From NCBI GenBank assembly GCA_937903095.1, contig CALCZN010000054.1, positions 1 through 10,763 on the forward strand: a stretch of 10,763 nucleotides of DNA. The letters run 5' to 3'. This document shows, piece by piece, positions 5,943 to 10,763 of the stretch. This DNA is from Zeimonas sp937903095. Its GTDB lineage: Bacteria > Pseudomonadota > Gammaproteobacteria > Burkholderiales > Burkholderiaceae_E. Both the position numbers and the translations under genes were made by a program. The notes under the pieces were generated by a model, which saw nothing but the letters and a program-made list of their open reading frames with translations, was not told the DNA's origin and did not search any database. Each line of letters begins with the position of its first letter. Position 1 is the first letter of the stretch.

Positions 5943-7295
5943 TCAGCCCGGACCGGACGCCGCAAGCACCCGCCCCATCGCGTCGAAGCCGTCGGCCAGA
6001 TCGGCAATCAGATCTTCCGGATCCTCCAGGCCGACGTGCAGCCGCACCAGCGGCCCGCCCGTCCACGGCCGCGCCGTGCGCATCCGGTCGATGCGCGCGG
6101 GCATGATCAGGCTTTCGAAGCCGCCCCACGAGTAGCCGATCGCGAAGTGCCTGCGCCGCTCGCACAATGCAGCGAGCGCGACGCGCTCCCGCTCGCTCGC
6201 GCGCCCGGTGTCGCCGCTCGCGCGCCCGGTGTCCCCGCTCGCGCGCCCGGGGTCGCCGTGCGCGCGCCCAGGGTCGCCGTGCGCGTGAACTTCGTCGCGC
6301 CCCGGTGCGAACAACGCCCGATCCAGCTCGAACGAGAGCAGCCCGCTCGCTCCCGAGAAATCGCGCCGCCACAGCGCGTGCTGCGGATGCGAGGCCAGCG
6401 CCGGATACAGCACGCCGGCGACTTCGGCGCGCGCTTCGAGCCAGCGCGCGACCTCGAGCGCATGGGCCTCGTGGCGCCGCATGCGCACGTCGACGCTGCG
6501 CAGGCCGCGCAGCACGAGGTACGCGTCGTCGCCGCTCGCGCATTGTCCGAGCTGGCGCACGGCGGCCCACAGCTTCGGCCACAGCGCCTCGCGCACGACG
6601 ACGGCGCCCATCAGCACGTCCGAGTGCCCGCCCCAGTACTTGGTCAGCGCGAGCACGGAGGCGTCGACGCCCCAGTCGAAGGGGCGCGCGAACACCGGCG
6701 ACGCCCAGGTGTTGTCGATCATCGTCACGATGCCGCGCTTGCGCGCGATCGCGCAGATCGCCGGAACGTCCTGCACCTCGAAGGTGTAGCTGCCCGGGCT
6801 CTCGAGCCAGATCAGCTTCGTTTCGGGGCGCAGCAGCGCCTCGATGCCGGCGCCGATCGTCGGGTCGTAGTAGGTCGTACGCACGCCCAGGCGCGCCAGC
6901 ATTCCGTCGCAGAAGACGCGCGTCGGGCCGTAGGACGAATCGGCGACCAGCAGGTGATCGCCGGGCACGAGCACCGCAAGCAGCGCGGTCGTGATCGCGG
7001 CCAGGCCCGACGGCATCAGGCTCGCGCGCACCGCGCATCCGGCGCCCTCGATCTCGCACAGCGCGTCCATCAGCGCCATCGTCGTCGGCGTGCCGACGGT
7101 TCCGTAGGTGGTCGCGCGCCGGCGGCCGACGGCGGCCGCTGCGCCGGCCGCGTCGGTGGCCGCGAGCGTGTCGAACAGCACGGTCGATGCGCGGTGCACG
7201 CCGACGTTGGGGGCGACGAACGAGGCGTCGCCTTCACGGCCGGCCTCGGCCAGGCGCGTGGCGAGTGCTCGTGCAAACCCGGGATCTTCTGACAT
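5943..7295 (-). CDS. metC: Cystathionine beta-lyase (PLP-dependent)
   Basis: This 450-residue protein aligns throughout with E. coli MetC from memory. Matching blocks are CEIEGAGCAV (80-89), LMPSGLAAI (93-101), LESPGSYTFEVQDVPAI (164-180), MIDNTW (192-197, with D194 contacting the PLP ring nitrogen), LTKYWGGHSD (217-226, with K219 the Schiff-base lysine), WRRDFSGASGLLSF (309-322), YSWGGFESL (388-396) and RLHVGLEDPEDLIADL (418-433). It cleaves cystathionine to homocysteine, pyruvate and ammonia in the methionine pathway, in the cytoplasm. Two oddities are visible. The loop that is YGRRGT in E. coli reads Y64-G-T-V-G-T here. An insertion at about 331-370 contains four 7-residue repeats (GDPGRAH or GDTGRAS type). 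The ATG at 7295 starts MSEDPGF; the frame stays open upstream to 7718, but that extension overlaps the oxidoreductase gene and has no MetC character. The gap to the upstream gene is 41 bp. Confidence 0.93.
   Translation of the reverse strand: MSEDPGFARALATRLAEAGREGDASFVAPNVGVHRASTVLFDTLAATDAAGAAAAVGRRRATTYGTVGTPTTMALMDALCEIEGAGCAVRASLMPSGLAAITTALLAVLVPGDHLLVADSSYGPTRVFCDGMLARLGVRTTYYDPTIGAGIEALLRPETKLIWLESPGSYTFEVQDVPAICAIARKRGIVTMIDNTWASPVFARPFDWGVDASVLALTKYWGGHSDVLMGAVVVREALWPKLWAAVRQLGQCASGDDAYLVLRGLRSVDVRMRRHEAHALEVARWLEARAEVAGVLYPALASHPQHALWRRDFSGASGLLSFELDRALFAPGRDEVHAHGDPGRAHGDPGRASGDTGRASGDTGRASERERVALAALCERRRHFAIGYSWGGFESLIMPARIDRMRTARPWTGGPLVRLHVGLEDPEDLIADLADGFDAMGRVLAASGPG
6193..6276. 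repeat. 21-bp tandem repeat (four units) inside metC
   Basis: Units lie at 6193-6213, 6214-6234, 6235-6255 and 6256-6276. Each is a near copy of CCGCTCGCGCGCCCGGTGTC plus one base, and a partial fifth (CCGTGCGCGTG) starts at 6277. The first three units differ by one to three bases and the fourth is more diverged. The length is a multiple of three, so copy changes would add or remove seven residues without a frameshift. Confidence 0.9.
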
Positions 7296-7320
7296 GGCGA
7301 CGACGGGAAACGGTGTCGCC
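7296..7320 (-). promoter_or_regulatory. Hairpin directly abutting the metC start codon
   Basis: GGCGAC at 7296-7301 and GTCGCC at 7315-7320 are perfect inverted 6-bp arms with a 13-base loop. On the minus strand the second arm ends immediately before the metC ATG, where a ribosome-binding site would be expected, and no purine-rich site is visible. The stem could limit translation initiation. This is inference from sequence and might be chance in GC-rich DNA. Confidence 0.3.
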
Positions 7321-7322
7321 CG

Positions 7323-7328
7323 ATTGTA
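7323..7328 (-). promoter_or_regulatory. Candidate -10 element (TACAAT) for metC
   Basis: The minus strand reads CCTACAATCG just after the oxidoreductase stop codon and 27 bases before the metC ATG. The same ten bases occur upstream of the acyl-CoA synthetase gene. A matching -35 is not evident; at 17 bp it would be CAGCGA. metC may have its own promoter in addition to readthrough from the upstream gene. Confidence 0.3.
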
Positions 7329-7336
7329 GGAGCCTG

Positions 7337-10300
7337 TCAGTGCGTTCGCTGCACGGCCACCGAAACGGGTGCCATTGGCGACGTGGCAGCGGCCTCGACG
7401 GCACGACGCACAACGGGCGACGCGGGGGCTTCGAAGCCCATTCCGCGTGCAAGCGCCCACTCTCGCCGCTTCGCTTGCGCCAGCTTGCGCATCTTCACGT
7501 GGCCGTAGCCGCGAATGGCGTCGGGCGTTGCCGCGAGCGCGCAGGCGGCGGCCAGCGTGCCGGCTTCGAGCCGCGCGAGCAGTTGCTCGACCAGCGCTTC
7601 GTAGTCGTGCGAGAGCGCGCGCTCGACGCGCCGCTCGAGCGTGTAGCCGAAGACGTCGAAGGCCGTGCCGCGCAACCCGCGCAGCGAAGCGAGCGCGCGG
7701 AAGGCTGGGAAGACCCACGAGCCGAAGCGCATCTTGCGCGGCAGGCCGTCGGGGCCTCGGCGCGCCAGCAGCGGCGGCGCGAGCTGCACGCTCAGCGAGT
7801 ACTCACCTTCGAACTGCTCTTCGAGCGAGCGGCGGAACGCCTCGGAGGTGTACAGGCGCGCGACCTCGTACTCGTCCTTGTAGGCGAGCAGCTTCGCATG
7901 GTTGCGCGCGACGATCTCGGTCAACTCGAGCTTCTCGCCGGGGCGGCGCAACACCCGCTCGGCCGCCTCGACGCGTTCGACGAGGCGGCGCAGGCGCGCC
8001 GCGTGACGCTCGTTCTGGTAGTCGCGCAGGCGCCCCTCGAGCCGATCCACCAGTTCGGCGAGCGACTCCTCGTCGGCCGTCTTCGGCGCCCGGCTCGACG
8101 CGAGCAACGCTTCAAGCGCGACCGGATCGTGCGCCGCCGCGCGCCCGAGCCGGAACGCCAGCCGGTTCGCCTCGATCGCCACGCCGTTCAGCTCGATCGC
8201 CCGCTCGATCGCGGCGCTCGACACCGGAACCACCCCGCACTGCCAGGCGTAGCCGAGCAGCACGATGTTTGCGCCCGTCGTGTCGCCCATCGCGCGGCGC
8301 GAGAGCATCTGCGCATCGAAGACCGCGACGCGGTCGTCGCCGGCGGCTGCGGCGAGCTTGGCGAGCAGCGCGTCCACCGGCACCTTTGCATCGGGCCGGG
8401 TCACCTGCATGGCCATCGGCAGCACGTGCCGGTTGACGACGATGCGCGTGCGGCCATGGCTCACCGACTGCAGCGCGTCGTCGCCGGCCGCGACCACCGG
8501 GTCGCAGGCGAGCACGGCGTCGGCCTGCTGCGTGTCGATGCGCACCTGGTTCAGCGCGTCGGCGTCGACCGCCAGTCGCACGTGCGACAGCACGCTGCCG
8601 CCCTTCTGCGCGAAGCCCATGAAGTCGAGCACCGACGCGTGCCGTCCTTCGAGATGCGCCGCCATCGCGACGACCGCGCCGACGGTGACGACGCCGGTTC
8701 CGCCCACTCCGGTGACGAGCAGGTCGCAGGGACCGTGCCAGTCGCGCCGGGCCGCATCGGGCAGGCCCTCGACGAGCGCATCGAAGCGCGCGCGGTCGAG
8801 CGCCGACGCGCGCCGCCGCGGCTGCCCGCCCTCGACCGAGACGATGCTCGGGCAGAAGCCGTCGGCGCAGCGGTAGTCCTTGTTGCAGCTGTTCTGGTCG
8901 ATTCTCCGCTTGCGCCCGTCCGGCGTGTCGACCGGAACCACCGACAGGCAGTTCGACTTCTCGTTGCAGTCGCCGCAGCCTTCGCAGACCGCCTCGTTGA
9001 TGAAGAGGCGCCGCGGCGGATCGGGGTACTCGTTGCGCTTGCGGCGGCGGCGCTTCTCGGCGGCGCAGGTCTGGTCGTAGACGAGCGCCGTCACGCCGGG
9101 CGTGTCGCGCAGCTCGCGCTGCACGAGATCCAGCTCGAGCCGATGATGGAAAGTGGTGCCGGCGGGAAAGGCGGCGGCGTTGCGCCGGTGCGGCTCGGGA
9201 TCGTCGGAGACGAGCGCGATGCGCTCGACGCCTTCGGCGCGCACCTGGCGCGCGATCGACGCCGCGTTCACCGTGCCGTCCGGATGCTGGCCGCCGGTCA
9301 TCGCGACCGCATCGTTGTGCAGGATCTTGTAGGTGACGTTGGCGCCCGCGGCCACCGACTGCCGGATCGCCAGCGAGCCCGAATGGAAATACGTTCCGTC
9401 GCCCAGGTTCTGGAACACGTGCGGCGTCTTCGTGAACGCACCGTGCGCAACCCAGTTGGCGCCCTCGCCGCCCATCTGCAGCAGCCCGCTCGTCGAGCGG
9501 TCCATCCACATCGCCATGCCGTGGCAGCCGATGCCCGACTGCGCGCGCGACCCCTCGGGCACCCGGGTGGAGGTGTTGTGCGGGCAGCCCGAGCAGAAGA
9601 ACGGAATGCGCCGGATCGCGTCGGCCGCGTTCGACGGCAGCGGCGGACGCACGAACGCCTCGATGCGATCGCGCCGGTCGAGCGACGGGAAGTGCCGGGC
9701 GAGCCAGCCCGCGAGCACCGGCAGCACGCGCGACGGCCGCAGCTCGCCGACCTCGGACAGCAGCGGCGCGCCGAAGGCGTCGCGCTTGCCGAGGATCGCC
9801 GGCCGCGCATCGGCGGGCGCGTTGTACAGCAGCGCCTGCAGTTGCTGCTCGACGACCGGTCCCTTCTCCTCGACGACGAGCACCTCTTCGAGTCCTCGCG
9901 CGAAGGCGAGCGCACGGGTGGGCTCGATCGGATAGGCGAGGCCGATCTTGTAGACGCGCACGCCGGCGCGCGCCAGATCGTCGAGCGTCAGCTCGATGCG
10001 CCGCAGCGCCTCGAGCAGGTCGCGATGCGCCTTGCCACAGGTGACGATGCCCACCCGCGCCTGCGGCGCGTCGGCGACGACGCGGTCGATCGAGCGCAGG
10101 CGCGCGAACGCGCGCACCGCGTCGAGCCGCATCGCCATGCGCGCCTCGATCGACGGGCTGGGAATCTCGTCGGGACGCAGGTGCAGCCCGCCGAGCGCCC
10201 GGTCGACGGCGAAGAAATCGTCGGGCACGGGCGCGGGAACGCCGGTGACGATCGGGTCGAGATCGACGCTGGCGGCGCTCTCGACCACCTCGGAGATCGC

Positions 10301-10763
10301 CTTCATGCCGACCCACGCGCCAGAGGCGCGCGACAGCGCCCAGCCGTACAACCCGAACTCGATCAGCTCGGCGACGCTCGCCGGGCTGAGCACCGGCATG
10401 CGCCACGACATCATCGCGAAGTCGCTCTGGTGCGAGAAGGCCGACGACACGCAGCCGTGGTCGTCGCCGGCGACGACCAGCACGCCGCCGTGCGGCGAGG
10501 CGCCGCGCGCGTTGCCGTGCTTGAGCGCGTCGCCTGCGCGATCGACGCCGGGGCCCTTGCCGTACCACAGCCCGAACACGCCTTGCACCTTGCGATCAGG
10601 GTCGCTCTCGACCTCCTGCGAGCCGAGCACCGCGGTGGCGGCCAGCTCCTCGTTCACGGCAGGCAGGAAGCGGATGCGCGCGGCATCCAGGTGCTCGCGG
10701 TACTTCCACAACTGCTGGGCGTAGGCGCCCAGCGGCGAGCCTCGGTAGCCGCTGACGAAGCCG
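7337..10763 (-). CDS. Indolepyruvate ferredoxin oxidoreductase, fused alpha/gamma type, N-terminus cut by window edge
   Basis: The minus-strand frame is open from the right edge to a TGA at 7337, giving 1141 residues. The visible part begins GFVSGYRGSPLG, a conserved early block of this family, so only about 50 residues are probably missing. Numbering from the first visible residue: CSGCPHNTSTRVPEGS begins near 390; a thiamine-diphosphate motif G454-D-G456 is followed 26 residues later by N483-D484. A ferredoxin-like cluster C593-x2-C596-x2-C599-x5-C605 is followed by further cysteines at 626, 632 and 637. The gamma-type domain begins LLVTGVGGTGVV at about 681, and the C-terminal region (about 940-1110, YKDEYEVARLYT) matches the DUF6537-type end of these fusions. 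The enzyme oxidatively decarboxylates aryl pyruvates to aryl-acetyl-CoA, reducing ferredoxin or a similar carrier. The exact 2-oxoacid cannot be told. It is the first gene of the minus-strand run leading to metC. Confidence 0.94.
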   Translation of the reverse strand, partial: GFVSGYRGSPLGAYAQQLWKYREHLDAARIRFLPAVNEELAATAVLGSQEVESDPDRKVQGVFGLWYGKGPGVDRAGDALKHGNARGASPHGGVLVVAGDDHGCVSSAFSHQSDFAMMSWRMPVLSPASVAELIEFGLYGWALSRASGAWVGMKAISEVVESAASVDLDPIVTGVPAPVPDDFFAVDRALGGLHLRPDEIPSPSIEARMAMRLDAVRAFARLRSIDRVVADAPQARVGIVTCGKAHRDLLEALRRIELTLDDLARAGVRVYKIGLAYPIEPTRALAFARGLEEVLVVEEKGPVVEQQLQALLYNAPADARPAILGKRDAFGAPLLSEVGELRPSRVLPVLAGWLARHFPSLDRRDRIEAFVRPPLPSNAADAIRRIPFFCSGCPHNTSTRVPEGSRAQSGIGCHGMAMWMDRSTSGLLQMGGEGANWVAHGAFTKTPHVFQNLGDGTYFHSGSLAIRQSVAAGANVTYKILHNDAVAMTGGQHPDGTVNAASIARQVRAEGVERIALVSDDPEPHRRNAAAFPAGTTFHHRLELDLVQRELRDTPGVTALVYDQTCAAEKRRRRKRNEYPDPPRRLFINEAVCEGCGDCNEKSNCLSVVPVDTPDGRKRRIDQNSCNKDYRCADGFCPSIVSVEGGQPRRRASALDRARFDALVEGLPDAARRDWHGPCDLLVTGVGGTGVVTVGAVVAMAAHLEGRHASVLDFMGFAQKGGSVLSHVRLAVDADALNQVRIDTQQADAVLACDPVVAAGDDALQSVSHGRTRIVVNRHVLPMAMQVTRPDAKVPVDALLAKLAAAAGDDRVAVFDAQMLSRRAMGDTTGANIVLLGYAWQCGVVPVSSAAIERAIELNGVAIEANRLAFRLGRAAAHDPVALEALLASSRAPKTADEESLAELVDRLEGRLRDYQNERHAARLRRLVERVEAAERVLRRPGEKLELTEIVARNHAKLLAYKDEYEVARLYTSEAFRRSLEEQFEGEYSLSVQLAPPLLARRGPDGLPRKMRFGSWVFPAFRALASLRGLRGTAFDVFGYTLERRVERALSHDYEALVEQLLARLEAGTLAAACALAATPDAIRGYGHVKMRKLAQAKRREWALARGMGFEAPASPVVRRAVEAAATSPMAPVSVAVQRTH

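Noticed and set aside
5787..7292. A 501-codon plus-strand open frame opposite metC
   Set aside because: It is antisense to a well-supported MetC, its repeat-rich sequence mirrors the 21-bp repeats, and no domain is seen.
7296..7718. Upstream extension of MetC to 591 residues
   Set aside because: The extra 141 residues overlap the 3' end of the oxidoreductase gene and bear no resemblance to MetC, whose N-terminus is accounted for from the ATG at 7295.
8112..10568. An 818-codon minus-strand open frame overlapping the oxidoreductase
   Set aside because: It is a frame-shifted shadow of the oxidoreductase on the same strand; the composition is Arg/Ala-rich and no motif is found.

Overview
The window is very GC-rich (by eye around 70%) and almost fully coding, with short intergenic gaps. 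Gene content, strongly GC-biased third codon positions and TACAAT-type -10 candidates suggest a betaproteobacterium, probably Burkholderiales. That placement is an inference: there is no rRNA or other phylogenetic marker. No rRNA, tRNA, CRISPR array, insertion sequence or phage gene was recognised. It looks like an ordinary chromosomal metabolic region, and no clear new defence or mobile system is visible.

Layout. (1) At 1-1389, minus strand, is an acyl-CoA synthetase of the AMP-forming family, cut at its C-terminus by the window edge. (2) A 209-bp divergent intergenic region holds a 17-bp perfect palindrome and a short tandem repeat. (3) Three plus-strand genes follow: a GNAT acetyltransferase (1599-2186), a small four-helix membrane protein (2309-2692) and a two-TM K+ channel with two RCK/TrkA-N domains (2714-4696). 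The last two are 21 bp apart, share a reading frame and are probably one transcription unit. (4) Three minus-strand genes converge on the channel gene. In transcription order they are a fused indolepyruvate ferredoxin oxidoreductase (7337 to beyond the right edge, N-terminus missing), cystathionine beta-lyase MetC (5943-7295) and a saccharopine dehydrogenase-like NAD(P)-binding protein (4718-5830).

How the genes may work together. The oxidoreductase turns aryl pyruvates from aromatic amino-acid transamination into acyl-CoA thioesters, and MetC cleaves cystathionine to homocysteine, so the right half concerns amino-acid metabolism. The acyl-CoA synthetase also makes CoA thioesters, but the unrelated plus-strand genes separate it from the oxidoreductase. 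The membrane protein and channel form a likely ion-conductance module, with ligand gating of the channel through nucleotide-binding RCK domains.

Points most worth a second look are the in-frame 21-bp minisatellite in metC, the same-frame membrane-protein/channel junction, and the palindrome upstream of the acetyltransferase gene.
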